Positions 8,919 to 18,166 of a stretch of DNA of 64,000 bases are shown piece after piece. The notes under the pieces are model-generated. The model was not told the DNA's origin. It worked only from the letters and a program-made list of their open reading frames with translations, and did no database searches. The stretch is from the NCBI RefSeq assembly GCF_005796185.1, contig NZ_VAHM01000014.1:1-64000 (forward strand), read 5' to 3'. Each line of letters begins with the position of its first letter. The first letter of the stretch is position 1. The position numbers and the translations under genes are program-made. This stretch comes from Pseudarthrobacter sp. NamB4. Its GTDB lineage: Bacteria > Actinomycetota > Actinomycetes > Actinomycetales > Micrococcaceae.

Positions 8919-10181
8919 TTAGCTGGCTTTGCTAGCGGCGGCGCGCTTTTGGGCCAGTTTTATTTCCAGGACAGCGTCCAGTGCCTGCTGGACCCGATCA
9001 GCTGCTCCTGCCGCACTGAAGGCTTTCTGCGCTTCCTCCAGGTGTACCAGGGCTTCCTCGGGTTCACCCGCGGCCTTGAGGGATTTGCCCAGCAGCAGCG
9101 AGACCTCCCCTGCCGTGTGCTTGGCCAGTGACGCCCGCTCCGCATGGATCTCCCGGAGTTTCTCGACGGCGGCAACAATGTCCCCGGTCAGATACAGCCA
9201 CCGTGCGCGGATGAAGGCAACCTCCAGCTGGTCCGACTTGTTGCCGCCCACGATGGACAGCGCCAGCTCGGCCCGCTCGATCGACGCAAGGGTCTCTGGT
9301 TCAACGATTCCCGACGACAGCCGCACGGCTGCGGAGGCTTTGTTGAACCGCGCCCACAGTTCGATGTCGTTGGCGGGGGAGAGCAGCCGGGCCGCGCGCT
9401 CGTGGTGCTTGATGCCCTCCTGGTAGTCGTGCCGCATGAAAGCCACGTTGCCGATGACCCAAGCCACTTCGCCTGCAAGCTGGGACATGGAATGCTCGTC
9501 CACGTGGTCGATCATGGCCTTGCAATACTTCCAGGCCTCGTCCAGCCGGCCGCTTTCAGCCAAAGCGCCGATCAGGGCACGGTGTGCGCCGATGATCAGC
9601 GTGGAGCCCTTCGGCAGCTGCGAGCAGAGCTTCACCGCCTCCATGGCGTGGTCCACCGCCACGCTTAGCTGGCCCTGGCCCTGGGCGATGCCGGCGAGCA
9701 TCTGGCGGGCACGGACCGCCAGGCCGGCGGATTCCTGGGCCATGGGGTGCTCCAGCAGATGCTGCATAATGCGCTGGCATTCCTGCCAGTTGCCCTGCTT
9801 GATCAGGCACTCCGCCTGCATATAGGTCATGTTCCACCAGGCGCTGGTGTTCCTGCCTTCCAACGCTATCCGGGCTGCGGTGGCGGCGTGGCTTGCCGCC
9901 AGCGGATAGTCCCGAAGGTCCCAGGCCTGGCGCGCGTATAAACCCGCCAGGACGTACTCGGCGTCACTGACCGATATGGGCTGACTCCACGCCTCCAGCG
10001 CTTTGGGCGCCAGTTCCAGCCTCCGTGCCAGTTCCTCAATGACCTCGGCCGTAGGTTCCCTGCGGCCGGTTTCCAGCAATGAGATATAGCTCGGGGAATA
10101 CAGGTCCTTTCCCAGTTCCGCCTGTGTCAGCCCCCGTTCGAGACGCTCCGCGCGGAGCTTCTCCCCGAATCCGTTGCCCAC
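8919..10181 (-). CDS. XRE-family transcriptional regulator with TPR-like repeats
   Basis: 420-aa protein. An N-terminal XRE helix-turn-helix (residues ~5-60: FGEKLRAERLERGLTQAELG, then SPSYISLLETGRREPT) is followed by about 340 residues of helical repeats resembling tetratricopeptide units. This is the architecture of RRNPP-type peptide receptors such as PlcR, Rap/NprR and PrgX. The GTG at 10181 is chosen because GAGGAGGAAAT stands at ideal distance in front of it; the open frame extends 110 codons further upstream but crosses the intergenic promoter region. It is divergent, 133 bases away, from a gene for an exported peptide with a duplicated octapeptide. A role as receptor for that peptide is inference. 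A general DNA-binding role is secure. Confidence 0.88.
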   Translation of the reverse strand: MGNGFGEKLRAERLERGLTQAELGKDLYSPSYISLLETGRREPTAEVIEELARRLELAPKALEAWSQPISVSDAEYVLAGLYARQAWDLRDYPLAASHAATAARIALEGRNTSAWWNMTYMQAECLIKQGNWQECQRIMQHLLEHPMAQESAGLAVRARQMLAGIAQGQGQLSVAVDHAMEAVKLCSQLPKGSTLIIGAHRALIGALAESGRLDEAWKYCKAMIDHVDEHSMSQLAGEVAWVIGNVAFMRHDYQEGIKHHERAARLLSPANDIELWARFNKASAAVRLSSGIVEPETLASIERAELALSIVGGNKSDQLEVAFIRARWLYLTGDIVAAVEKLREIHAERASLAKHTAGEVSLLLGKSLKAAGEPEEALVHLEEAQKAFSAAGAADRVQQALDAVLEIKLAQKRAAASKAS

Positions 10182-10221
10182 GGCATTTCCTCCTCTTCCG
10201 GACAGTCTTCGTGCCAAATGC

Positions 10222-10261
10222 TTGACAGTCCCTGTGGAAAACATTTTACAATGTATGTCAA
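10222..10261. promoter_or_regulatory. Divergent promoter/operator region between XRE-TPR regulator and peptide gene
   Basis: For the peptide gene, TTGACA (10222-10227) and TACAAT (10247-10252), 19 bases apart, make a plausible promoter. Over the -10 box lies the palindrome ACATT-TTAC-AATGT (10241-10254). TTGACA and its mirror TGTCAA (10256-10261) frame the whole region. On the other strand TAAAAT (10248-10243) could be the -10 box of the regulator gene, so the two promoters overlap face to face. This suits joint control by the regulator, but binding is inferred. Confidence 0.55.
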
Positions 10262-10314
10262 CAAGGACAGTGCTGGCTTTGTAACGAATCCGACTCGTAT
10301 TGAGGAACATAACT

Positions 10315-10542
10315 ATGTTGAAGAAGATCGCCACTGCGGCTGCCCTGGCTGGTGCCCTCGCTTTTTCTGCTGCGGCTCCGGCCGTTCTGTCCGCCGGTTC
10401 CCTCGGGGACTCCACCAGTATTTCGGCAAGGGTCGGGAACTGGCCCGACCCGATGTCCGGCAAGACCAAGGACAGCAAGAAGACCGAGACCACGGACACC
10501 ACGTACACCACCTATGTTGGCAACTGGCCTGACCCGATGTAA
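10315..10542 (+). CDS. Exported small peptide precursor with duplicated VGNWPDPM motif (candidate pheromone)
   Basis: 75-aa precursor. Residues 1-27 form a typical Sec signal peptide: MLKKI, then an alanine/leucine-rich core, then a small-residue cleavage region around VLSA. The remaining ~48 residues are hydrophilic (Ser/Thr/Lys/Asp). The octapeptide VGNWPDPM occurs at residues 40-47 and again as the last eight residues (68-75). The two copies differ at three synonymous codon positions but encode identical residues. GAGGAA stands seven bases ahead of the ATG at 10315, and a strong terminator follows. The gene is divergent from an XRE-TPR regulator. No known family is recognised. The layout resembles precursors of Phr/PapR-type signals, and function as a pheromone is inference. 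Confidence 0.85.
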   Translation: MLKKIATAAALAGALAFSAAAPAVLSAGSLGDSTSISARVGNWPDPMSGKTKDSKKTETTDTTYTTYVGNWPDPM

Positions 10543-10570
10543 ACAGCTTCCTCACACAATGGAGGCGAGG

Positions 10571-10605
10571 ATGGCCCCGGAGCGAAAGCTCCGGGGCCAT
10601 CCGTT
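10571..10605 (+). terminator. Rho-independent terminator of the peptide gene
   Basis: A perfect 13-bp stem, ATGGCCCCGGAGC (10571-10583) with its complement (10588-10600), is closed by a GAAA tetraloop and followed by CCGTTT. It begins 28 bases after the peptide stop codon, so the peptide gene forms a single-gene transcription unit. Confidence 0.85.
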
Positions 10606-10627
10606 TGAATAACATCGAGGTAACGAA

Positions 10628-10656
10628 AAGAGGGCCTCCAGTGGGAGACCCTCTTT
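10628..10656 (-). terminator. Terminator of tRNA-Pro
   Basis: On the minus strand AAGAGGG and CCCTCTT form a stem around a 14-base loop, followed by TTTCG. It lies just downstream of the tRNA gene read on that strand. Confidence 0.65.
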
Positions 10657-10660
10657 GTCA

Positions 10661-10737
<77 letters not shown>

Positions 10738-10901
10738 ATCCGCTGCAAAAGCAACTTTACAAGGATAGCCGATCTGGGGTCCCGATGTGAAATCCTGGTA
10801 AACCGATTCTGCCTTAGCGGACTGGTTGACTCCATTGGTTGCTCTTCGGACGCTCGTTTTTCATGGCCTAACCGCCGCCGGGAACGTCCTTTCCACTGGA
10901 G

Positions 10902-12728
10902 TCAAACCAGAGAGTCCTTCCAGGCGCTATGAAGGTCGGCAAAGCGTCCGCCGCCGCCAATGAGTTCGGCCGGGCTGCCGTCCTCCACAATGCGGCCGTC
11001 GTGCACCACCAGGACCCTGTCTGCGGTTTCCACCGTGGACAGGCGGTGGGCGATGATCAGTGCGGTCCTGCGGTCTGCTTCAGCGCCGGCCAACAGGCTG
11101 GCCAGGCCTTGCTGCACGAGCCTCTCGGACGGGATGTCCAGGGAGGACGTTGCCTCGTCCAGGATCAGCACGGCCGGGCACGCAAGGAAGGCCCTGGCGA
11201 AACTGATGAGCTGCCGCTGCCCGGACGAGACCCGCCCGCCGCGCTTGTTGACGTCGGTGTCGTAGCCTTCCGGCAGTTCCGTGATGAAACCGTGGGCACC
11301 TACTGCCTTCGCCGCTTCCTCGATTTCCGCCCGTGAGGCCTCCGGCCGGCCCAGCGCAATGTTGTCGGCAACGGACCCGCTAAACAGGAATGCCTCCTGC
11401 GTGACCATCACGATGTTACGGCGCAGGTCCGTTGTGCCGAGGTCCCGGAGGTCCACCCCGTCAAGGGTCAGCGAACCGGAGGTGACGTCGTAGAACCGGG
11501 CTATCAGCTTGGCCAGGGTGGACTTCCCGGCACCCGTCCGCCCCACCAGGGCAACCGTCTGTCCGGCGGAGATGTGCAGGTTCAGGGTTGGGACGATGAC
11601 CGGGCCGTCCCCATAGCGGAACTCCACATCCGTGAAGTCGATGCCACCCTTGGCATTCTTCAGGGCAACGGGATTTCTGGGCGGCCGGACCGTGGGCACC
11701 TCCTCCAGCAGCCCCGACACCTTCTCCAGGGCAGCCTGCGCGCTTTGGAATGAGTTGTAGAACATGGCCATCTGGTCCACCGGCTGGAAGAACCGTTTGG
11801 TGGAGAGGATGAGCGCCAGCAGCACGCCGACTTCCAGGTCCCCGCCCAGGACACGGAAGCCGCCGAAGAGCAGGACCACTGCCACGCAAACGTTGCCGAT
11901 CAGCACCAGACCCGGCTGGAAGACGCCGTTGAGGTTGATGGAGCGTACGGTGACCCGCCGGTAGTCCTCTGCGAGCTGGCTGTAGCGCTCGGAGTTTTCC
12001 CGTTCCTTGCGGAAGGCCTTGACTGCACGGATGCCGGTCATGGTCTCCACAAAGTGCACAATCAGGCTCGCAGACGCGACGCGCGACTCGCGGAAGGTGA
12101 TCTGGGAATGCTTCTGGTACCAGCGCGCCAGGAAGAACATGGGCACGCCGGCGGCCAGCACCAGCAGGCCGCTCCGCCAGTCCAGGGCAAACACCGTCAC
12201 TGCCGTGAAAATCATGAACAGCAATCCGGAGGCCAGCGAGCTGACACCGGAGTCCAGGAGTTCGCGGAGGGCCTCCAGGTCCGAGGTCTGCCGGGCGATG
12301 ATCCTGCCGGAAGTGTACTTTTCGTGGAACTCGAGGCTCAGCCGCTGGGTGTGGCGGAAGACCCGCAGGCGGAGGTCCAGCAGCATTGCCTGGCTCAGCT
12401 TCGCCGTGGACGTGACGTACAGGGCCGTGAGCCCCGCCGTCGCAATCGCCGCGAGCAGGTAGGCCACGCCGGTAAACACCAGGGGAGCGTTATCCCCGGC
12501 CTGCAGGGCAGGCAGGGCGTGGTCGATGCCGAAGGCGATCAGCGCCGGACCGGCCACGCGTGCGGCCTGGGAGAGGACCACAGTGGCGATGGTCAGCCAG
12601 AACCGCAGCCGCACCGGCCGGATCAGTGAGCGCAGCAAGGCCAGCGACCGCCGTCGTACCGCCCTGCTCTCACTCTTGCTGAGGTGGGCGTTGTCCTCGT
12701 TGGCGGTGCCAAAGGCTGCGGCGCTCAT
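10902..12728 (-). CDS. ABC exporter half-transporter, subunit with the consensus Walker B glutamate
   Basis: 608 aa: six membrane segments (residues ~40-330) fused to a nucleotide-binding domain (~360-600), type IV exporter (MDR/lipid exporter-like). Walker A is [10 protein letters not shown], and Walker B with the catalytic glutamate is [12 protein letters not shown]. The ABC signature is degenerate (VSSGQRQ instead of LSGGQ). Its ATG overlaps the stop of the upstream half-transporter gene by four bases, so the two are translationally coupled and very likely form a heterodimer. The substrate is unknown, possibly drugs or lipids. Confidence 0.92.
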   Translation of the reverse strand: MSAAAFGTANEDNAHLSKSESRAVRRRSLALLRSLIRPVRLRFWLTIATVVLSQAARVAGPALIAFGIDHALPALQAGDNAPLVFTGVAYLLAAIATAGLTALYVTSTAKLSQAMLLDLRLRVFRHTQRLSLEFHEKYTSGRIIARQTSDLEALRELLDSGVSSLASGLLFMIFTAVTVFALDWRSGLLVLAAGVPMFFLARWYQKHSQITFRESRVASASLIVHFVETMTGIRAVKAFRKERENSERYSQLAEDYRRVTVRSINLNGVFQPGLVLIGNVCVAVVLLFGGFRVLGGDLEVGVLLALILSTKRFFQPVDQMAMFYNSFQSAQAALEKVSGLLEEVPTVRPPRNPVALKNAKGGIDFTDVEFRYGDGPVIVPTLNLHISAGQTVALVGRTGAGKSTLAKLIARFYDVTSGSLTLDGVDLRDLGTTDLRRNIVMVTQEAFLFSGSVADNIALGRPEASRAEIEEAAKAVGAHGFITELPEGYDTDVNKRGGRVSSGQRQLISFARAFLACPAVLILDEATSSLDIPSERLVQQGLASLLAGAEADRRTALIIAHRLSTVETADRVLVVHDGRIVEDGSPAELIGGGGRFADLHSAWKDSLV

Positions 12729-14551
12729 CGGGTGGCCTCCTCTGCCTGGATATCGGCCCCTTCCTTGAGATTCGAGAGTTCCGAATCCAGATCCCGCGGC
12801 TCCTGGTCCAGGCTTGCGATGACGTAACGGTAATGGTCGTTGCCGGCCAGCAGCTCTGTGTGGGTTCCGACGGCGGCAATCCTGCCTTCCTCAAGCAGCG
12901 CCACCCGGTCCGCGAGGGCCACGGTCGACGGGCGGTGGGCGACGATCAGCGTGGTGGTGTCCTTCAGCACCTGCCGGAGCCTCGCTTCCACCAGTTCCTC
13001 AGTGTGGACATCAAGCGCGGACAGCGGGTCGTCCAATACGAGCACGCTGGGGCGCGCAGCGATGGCGCGCGCCAGGGCAACCCGCTGGCGCTGCCCTCCG
13101 GACAGGCTCAGGCCTTCCTCTCCGATGAGGGTGTCCACGCCCTCGGGCAGGGAATAGGCGAAGCGCGCCTGCGCAACGTCCAGGGCTTCCTCCAAGACAG
13201 CATCAGACCGGACCGGGGCGCCGAGCAGGACGTTGTCCCGGACCGAGCTGGAGAACAGGGTGGTGTCCTCGAAGGCCACGCCCACGATACGGCGGAGCTC
13301 CGCCACATCGAAGTCGCGCAGGTCCACGCCGTCAATGCTGATGGACCCCGCAGTGACGTCATAGAGCCGGGGCACCAGCTGGATGAGCGCGCTCTTGCCG
13401 CTTCCCGTGATTCCCACCAGGGCCATGGTTTCGCCCGGACGGACTTCCAGGTTGATGTCCTTCAGGATGGGCTTGTCCGGGGCGTCCTCAAAGGCGAAAG
13501 TGGCGCTGTGGAACCCCAGCGCCCCGGCCAGCTGGCGTGGGCGGCGGGGCTTGGGTGGGCTGGTTATGGTGTTCTTCGAGTCCATCACCTCGTAATGACG
13601 GTCGACGGCGGTCTTGGCAGTGAGTGCCATGGCCAGCAGCATCCCGGAAAATTCCACCGGCGCAGCTATGACGGCAGCGGTTGCAAAAAATGCCACCAGC
13701 GCGCCGATGCTCAGTTGTCCGGTCGAGCACAGCATGATGCCAACCACCAGGCCGGCACCCAGGGCGAGCTCCGGCAGCAACGTGACTATCATGGTGAACA
13801 TTGCCTGGTGCCGCGCCTTGTCAATCTCCGTTTGGCGCAGCTCCTCAGCCTGCTCTTCGAAGTTGTCCAATGCTTCGCGGCTGCGGCCAAAGGCCTTAAG
13901 GACACGAATGCCGTGGACAGATTCCTCCACCGTGGTGGCCAGGTCTCCCGCCTGGTCCTGGCTGCGGCGGGCCACTTTGCTGAAGCGAGTCCGGAACCGG
14001 AAGCTGTAGGCCATGATGGGCACGGCCGCGGCCAGGAAGATCAGCGCGAGCTGCCAGCTCATGGCGAACATGACGGCAGTGCCGATGACCACGGTGAGGG
14101 TGGTCACCACCAGCATGATGGCCCCGAATGCCATCCAGCGGCGCAGGAAGTTCAGGTCTGTCATGGCGCGGGACAGGAGCTGGCCGGAACCCCACCGGTC
14201 GTGGAAGGAGACCGTCAGTTCCTGGAGGTGGTCATAGAGGGAAACGCGCATCCGGGTTTCCACCGTCGTGGCCGGGTTGATGACGAACTGGCGGCGGAGC
14301 GCAACCAGGCCTGCCTCGGCGATGCCCAGGACCAGGATGATCCCGGCGGATGCCCAGATGGCTTGGGTGCTGCCGCCGGGCTGCAACGACTCGTTGATCA
14401 GGACACGCAGGACCTGGGGGATGGCAAGGGCAACCACGCTCGCGAGCAGCGCGCAGAGCAGGCCCAGCAGGAGCCGGGGAATGATGGGCCGGACATGGGG
14501 GTAGAGACGACTGATCGACTGAAAAAATGAAGTTTGCGTTTGCTTGGCCAT
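12725..14551 (-). CDS. ABC exporter half-transporter, subunit with the degenerate Walker B
   Basis: 608 aa: six membrane segments plus a C-terminal ATPase domain. Walker A is [10 protein letters not shown] and the signature is the canonical LSGGQRQR. Walker B reads [12 protein letters not shown], so the catalytic glutamate is replaced by aspartate. Together with the degenerate signature in the following gene, this gives one consensus and one degenerate ATP site, as in heterodimeric exporters such as BmrCD or TM287/288. It is the first gene of a two-gene operon and has a palindrome in its promoter region. Confidence 0.92.
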   Translation of the reverse strand: MAKQTQTSFFQSISRLYPHVRPIIPRLLLGLLCALLASVVALAIPQVLRVLINESLQPGGSTQAIWASAGIILVLGIAEAGLVALRRQFVINPATTVETRMRVSLYDHLQELTVSFHDRWGSGQLLSRAMTDLNFLRRWMAFGAIMLVVTTLTVVIGTAVMFAMSWQLALIFLAAAVPIMAYSFRFRTRFSKVARRSQDQAGDLATTVEESVHGIRVLKAFGRSREALDNFEEQAEELRQTEIDKARHQAMFTMIVTLLPELALGAGLVVGIMLCSTGQLSIGALVAFFATAAVIAAPVEFSGMLLAMALTAKTAVDRHYEVMDSKNTITSPPKPRRPRQLAGALGFHSATFAFEDAPDKPILKDINLEVRPGETMALVGITGSGKSALIQLVPRLYDVTAGSISIDGVDLRDFDVAELRRIVGVAFEDTTLFSSSVRDNVLLGAPVRSDAVLEEALDVAQARFAYSLPEGVDTLIGEEGLSLSGGQRQRVALARAIAARPSVLVLDDPLSALDVHTEELVEARLRQVLKDTTTLIVAHRPSTVALADRVALLEEGRIAAVGTHTELLAGNDHYRYVIASLDQEPRDLDSELSNLKEGADIQAEEATR

Positions 14552-14578
14552 GCCCGCTTCTCAAGCTCTAAAACGAAT

Positions 14579-14599
14579 GTAGTTTCCCGTAGCAACTAC
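14579..14599. promoter_or_regulatory. Palindrome upstream of the ABC exporter operon
   Basis: GTAGTT (14579-14584) and AACTAC (14594-14599) form a perfect inverted repeat with nine bases between, about 30 bases ahead of the exporter start on the minus strand. Spacing and half-site size suit a MarR- or TetR-type repressor. No regulator gene adjoins the operon, so control from elsewhere is assumed. Confidence 0.4.
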
Positions 14600-14685
14600 C
14601 CTATGTCATGAGGTGAGCCGGTTCACAGGAAAACTTCGCCGCTTTATATGCTTGCCTAGTTTTGCATCCCGTAATAAAAAGTCCG

Positions 14686-15630
14686 TCAGGCAGGCGAGGT
14701 GAGGGTCAGCAGGACGGCTTCGGGTTTGCAGGCGATCCTTACCGGGGCGAAGCGGGAGGTGCCGATGCCGCCTGAGACGTTGACCGGCGTCGTACGTCCA
14801 TTGTTGGTCCAGTCATTCAGGCCCTTTGCCCGCCACGCGGGCAGGTCGCAGTTGGACACGACGGCGCCGTAGCCGGGAATGCACAGCTGGCCGCCGTGGG
14901 TATGTCCCGCGAGCAGGAGGTCGGCGCCTTCTTCCGTGAAGTGGTCGAGCACCCGCTGGTAGGGCGCGTGCAGGACTGCCACTTTGAGGTGGTCGCTGGC
15001 ATCCTGGTTCACGGTTCCGCGGGGCCAGCCGGCGTACTTTTCCCGTTTCAGGTGGGGATCGTCCACTCCTGAGAAATCAAACCGCATGCCGTTCAGGGCC
15101 AGGGATTGGTGGCGGTTGGTCAGATCCACCCAGCCGGCCATCCCGAAACCCGACCGCAGCCGCGGCCAGTCAAGCAGGTTGGCTTTCGGCTTTACCTTCG
15201 ACGGGCCGAGCAGATATAGGGCCGGGTTTTTCAGGCTCGGCGCGAAGTAGTCGTTGGAACCGGGAACAAAGACGCCCGGAAACTCGAGAAGCGGGCGCAG
15301 GGCTGCCAGGAGGGGATCCACGGCTTTCGCGTGGCTCAGGTTGTCGCCGGTGTTCACCACCAGGTTCGGCTCCAGGTCGGCCAGGGACTGCAGCCAGGCC
15401 GCTTTCTTCTTCTGGCCAGGGACGAAGTGGATGTCGCTCAGGTGAAGAATGCGGAACGGGCTCTGTCCCGCCGGCAGGATGGGGAGCGTCTCCTCGCGGA
15501 GGACAAACTGGTTTTTTTCCCACAGGCCATACCCGAAGGCTGCCGCTCCGGCGGCTGCCCCGGTTCCGGCGGTGACGGCGAAGCCGCGCCCGATGCTTCG
15601 GGCGCGGCTGGCGAGGGTGCTGTCTGTCAT
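14686..15630 (-). CDS. Metallophosphoesterase (YkuE-like)
   Basis: 314-aa calcineurin-like phosphoesterase with an N-terminal hydrophobic segment (residues ~14-35), so it is probably membrane-attached with an extracytoplasmic domain. Metal-binding motifs appear in order: LSDIHF near residue 68, NTGDN, the variant GSNDYF (instead of GNHD), and AGHTHGGQL near residue 240. The gene directly follows the penicillin-binding protein gene. A GTG at 15636 would overlap that stop by one base; the ATG six bases further on is used here. In actinobacteria this pbp-metallophosphoesterase order is common, which points to a cell envelope role. Confidence 0.88.
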   Translation of the reverse strand: MTDSTLASRARSIGRGFAVTAGTGAAAGAAAFGYGLWEKNQFVLREETLPILPAGQSPFRILHLSDIHFVPGQKKKAAWLQSLADLEPNLVVNTGDNLSHAKAVDPLLAALRPLLEFPGVFVPGSNDYFAPSLKNPALYLLGPSKVKPKANLLDWPRLRSGFGMAGWVDLTNRHQSLALNGMRFDFSGVDDPHLKREKYAGWPRGTVNQDASDHLKVAVLHAPYQRVLDHFTEEGADLLLAGHTHGGQLCIPGYGAVVSNCDLPAWRAKGLNDWTNNGRTTPVNVSGGIGTSRFAPVRIACKPEAVLLTLTSPA

Positions 15631-15635
15631 TGGCA

Positions 15636-17972
15636 CTAGTCGTCGTTGTTTCCGTTGCCGTTCCCGTTGCCATTGCCGCTCGGCTGGGGTGCGGGGGCGG
15701 GTTCTGCCGGCGCTGAGGGTGCAGGAGCCGGAGCCCGCGAAGCCCGCGGGGCCTGCGGTGTGGTCGTGCCGGGGGACGTGTTCCGCGTGCCGCCGCCGTT
15801 CAGCAGGTTGCTCGGCGGTGCCGGGAAGGGATCCGTGCCAAAGGCTGGGGCAATGCGGGACATGAAGTTCGAGAACATGGGACCGGCGATCATGTAACCG
15901 TCAATGCCCTTATAGAACTTTCCATTGACGGTGACATTCTGGCCGGGGCGGTCCTGGGCGCCCAAGGGGTCGCCGAACCAGGCGGCTGTTGCAAGACCGG
16001 TGGTGTGGCCAACAACCCAGGTGGACTCGTTGTTGTTGGACGTACCGGTTTTGGCTCCGATGGGGAAGTTGGTCCGGGTGGAGATCCGGGGCTGGATCAA
16101 AGACCCTGAGCCGCGGTTCAGCACTTCCTGAAGGGCGTAGTTCACGCCGCGGGCAACTTCGGGCCTGAGGGCATCGCGGCAGTTCGTGGACTGGGCCGGC
16201 AGCGTGGCGCCGGTCTGGTCCGTCACCGACGTAATCGCGATGGCTTCACAGAACTTCCCGTCATTCGCGAACGTTGCGAAGGCGCTGGCCATGGTCAGCG
16301 GGGACGTTTGCGTGGAACCCAGCAGGTTGCCCAGCAGGGACATGTCGATCTTCGGATTGGGCTCAGAACCGTCTGCCGAGGGGAGGCCGCTGTGGAGGCC
16401 GACCGAGTCAACCACCTTCTGGATGCCGCAGAAGTCCAGCTGTGCTGCCGAGGCAAAGGTGACAGTGTTGATCGAGTTGTAGAGACCCTCAAGGACCGAG
16501 AGTGGGCGGTACCACTGGGGTTCCGCGTTCTGGAGGTCGTCAGCTGTTCCGAGGCCCTGGTTCTTTTGGACGGTGCTGTAGCCGCCGGTCACCTTGCCGC
16601 AGGTGTGGCGCCAGGGGAAGCTCAGGGGGTAGACGCGCTGGGCCGAGTTCACCACGGTGTTCATGGACTTGCCCTCGTTGAGCCACTCGGCGAACGTGAA
16701 CGGCTTCATGGTGGAGCCGGGCTGGGCGCCGCCCAGGCCGTTGAGGTCATTGCCGTCCTTGTCCAGCTTGTCCACGTTGAAGTTCACCTGCGAGTCGAAG
16801 GAGCCCTCGGCAGGCAGGAAGGTGGTGTTCTGCGCCATCGAAATGATCTTGCCGGAGTTCGGCTGCACGGACACCAGGGCAGCGCCCCACTTGTCCGGGT
16901 TGGCACCGGCGGAGGCGTTAACCTGCTCCTGGGCGGCAGCCTGGGCGTTCGGGTCAAGGGTTGTGGTGATGGTCAGGCCGCCGCCGTAGATCAGGCGCTT
17001 CCGCTCGTCAAGGTCAGCGCCGTAGGCGGGGTTGTTCTCCAGCAGGTGCAGGACGTAGTCACAGAAGTAGGGCGCGGTGGACGCGTACGCGCAGCCCTGG
17101 CGTGCCGGGGTGACCTTGGTCTCCACAGGGGTGGCGACGGCGGCATCGTAATCAGCCTGGGTGATTTTGCCCTGGTCCCGCATCAGGGTCAGAACCAGGT
17201 CGCGGCGCTGCTTGGAGCTCTCTGGATTGTTGATGGGGTCGAAGGCGGACGGGCTGTTGACCAACCCGGCCAGCAGCGCCGCCTGGGGGAGGGTGAGGTC
17301 CTTGGCAGTGGTGCTGAAGAAGAACTTGGAGGCAGCCTCCACCCCGTAGGCGTCGCGGTTGAAGAACACGATGTTCAGGTAGCCCTCAAGGATCTGCTCC
17401 TTGGAGAACTCCTTTTCCAGCGCAATGGCGAGCTTCATCTCGCGGAGCTTGTCGCCCACGCCCTTGTTGACACCGTTGAGCTTGATCTGGTCTTCGTTGC
17501 CCTCGGCGGCGAGGTTTGCGTTGAGGACGTTGTTCACGTACTGCTGGGTGATGGTGGATGCACCCTGCCTGTTGCCGCGGGCGGTGCTGACGAGCGCACG
17601 CAGGATACCCGTGGTGTCCACCCCGCCGTGCTCATAAAAACGGCTGTCCTCGACGGCGATGACAGCCTCTTTCATGAACGGCGAGATCTGGTCCAGGGCA
17701 ACCTTCGTGCGGTTTTCCGTGTAGACGTTGGCGATCTCGCTGCCGTCAGCCGCCAGGATCCTGGTGGTCTGGTTGGGGGGATCCACCTTCAGTTCGGCGG
17801 GGAGGGTGTCGAAAAACTCGATCGAACCGCTGGCCGCACTGCCGGAAACTGCTGCCGCCGGAACCAGCAGGCCTGCTACCAGGACACCGCAAATTGCACT
17901 CACGCCAAGGAAGACAAGGATCTTACCGAGGGTGGTGGCAGTGTCGAATAATGGGTTCGTACGAGTCGCCAT
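15636..17972 (-). CDS. Bifunctional penicillin-binding protein (transglycosylase/transpeptidase)
   Basis: Class A PBP of 778 aa that polymerises and cross-links peptidoglycan. One N-terminal membrane anchor (residues ~15-40) precedes a GT51 transglycosylase domain with EDSRFYEHGGVD and QGASTITQQYVNN. A transpeptidase domain follows, with the active serine in GSTMKPFTF, then SINT and the KTGTSNN motif. The C-terminus is a long Pro/Ala/Ser-rich tail that ends in Gly-Asn repeats. The ATG at 17972 is chosen because it starts MATRTNPLFD directly before the membrane anchor. The gene is divergent from the small DUF4177-like gene. Confidence 0.94.
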   Translation of the reverse strand: MATRTNPLFDTATTLGKILVFLGVSAICGVLVAGLLVPAAAVSGSAASGSIEFFDTLPAELKVDPPNQTTRILAADGSEIANVYTENRTKVALDQISPFMKEAVIAVEDSRFYEHGGVDTTGILRALVSTARGNRQGASTITQQYVNNVLNANLAAEGNEDQIKLNGVNKGVGDKLREMKLAIALEKEFSKEQILEGYLNIVFFNRDAYGVEAASKFFFSTTAKDLTLPQAALLAGLVNSPSAFDPINNPESSKQRRDLVLTLMRDQGKITQADYDAAVATPVETKVTPARQGCAYASTAPYFCDYVLHLLENNPAYGADLDERKRLIYGGGLTITTTLDPNAQAAAQEQVNASAGANPDKWGAALVSVQPNSGKIISMAQNTTFLPAEGSFDSQVNFNVDKLDKDGNDLNGLGGAQPGSTMKPFTFAEWLNEGKSMNTVVNSAQRVYPLSFPWRHTCGKVTGGYSTVQKNQGLGTADDLQNAEPQWYRPLSVLEGLYNSINTVTFASAAQLDFCGIQKVVDSVGLHSGLPSADGSEPNPKIDMSLLGNLLGSTQTSPLTMASAFATFANDGKFCEAIAITSVTDQTGATLPAQSTNCRDALRPEVARGVNYALQEVLNRGSGSLIQPRISTRTNFPIGAKTGTSNNNESTWVVGHTTGLATAAWFGDPLGAQDRPGQNVTVNGKFYKGIDGYMIAGPMFSNFMSRIAPAFGTDPFPAPPSNLLNGGGTRNTSPGTTTPQAPRASRAPAPAPSAPAEPAPAPQPSGNGNGNGNGNNDD

Positions 17973-18009
17973 GTTTTCCACTTTACCGGCAAGGACTAGT
18001 CTTTCTCTC

Positions 18010-18165
18010 ATGACCAAATGGGAGTACGCGACGATTCCGCTCATTATTCACGCCACAAAGCAGATTCTCGACCAGTGGGGAGACGACGGCTGGGAGCTGG
18101 TCCAGGTGGTCCCCGGACCCGACGGCAATGGCTTGGTCGCCTACCTCAAGAGGGAGAAGCAGTAG
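18010..18165 (+). CDS. Small DUF4177-like protein
   Basis: 51-aa protein with the pattern MTKWEYATIPL, then DDGWELVQVVPG, and a C-terminal YLKREK typical of short DUF4177-like proteins; function unknown. There is no Shine-Dalgarno sequence. TAGTCT (17997-18002) lies seven bases ahead of the ATG, so the mRNA could be leaderless. One base separates its stop from the RidA start, so the two are expressed together. Confidence 0.8.
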   Translation: MTKWEYATIPLIIHATKQILDQWGDDGWELVQVVPGPDGNGLVAYLKREKQ

Positions 18166-18166
18166 C

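Noticed and set aside
10182-10511. 110-codon N-terminal extension of the XRE-TPR regulator
   Set aside because: It would run through the divergent promoter and the peptide gene on the opposite strand, while the GTG at 10181 has an excellent ribosome site directly before the helix-turn-helix.
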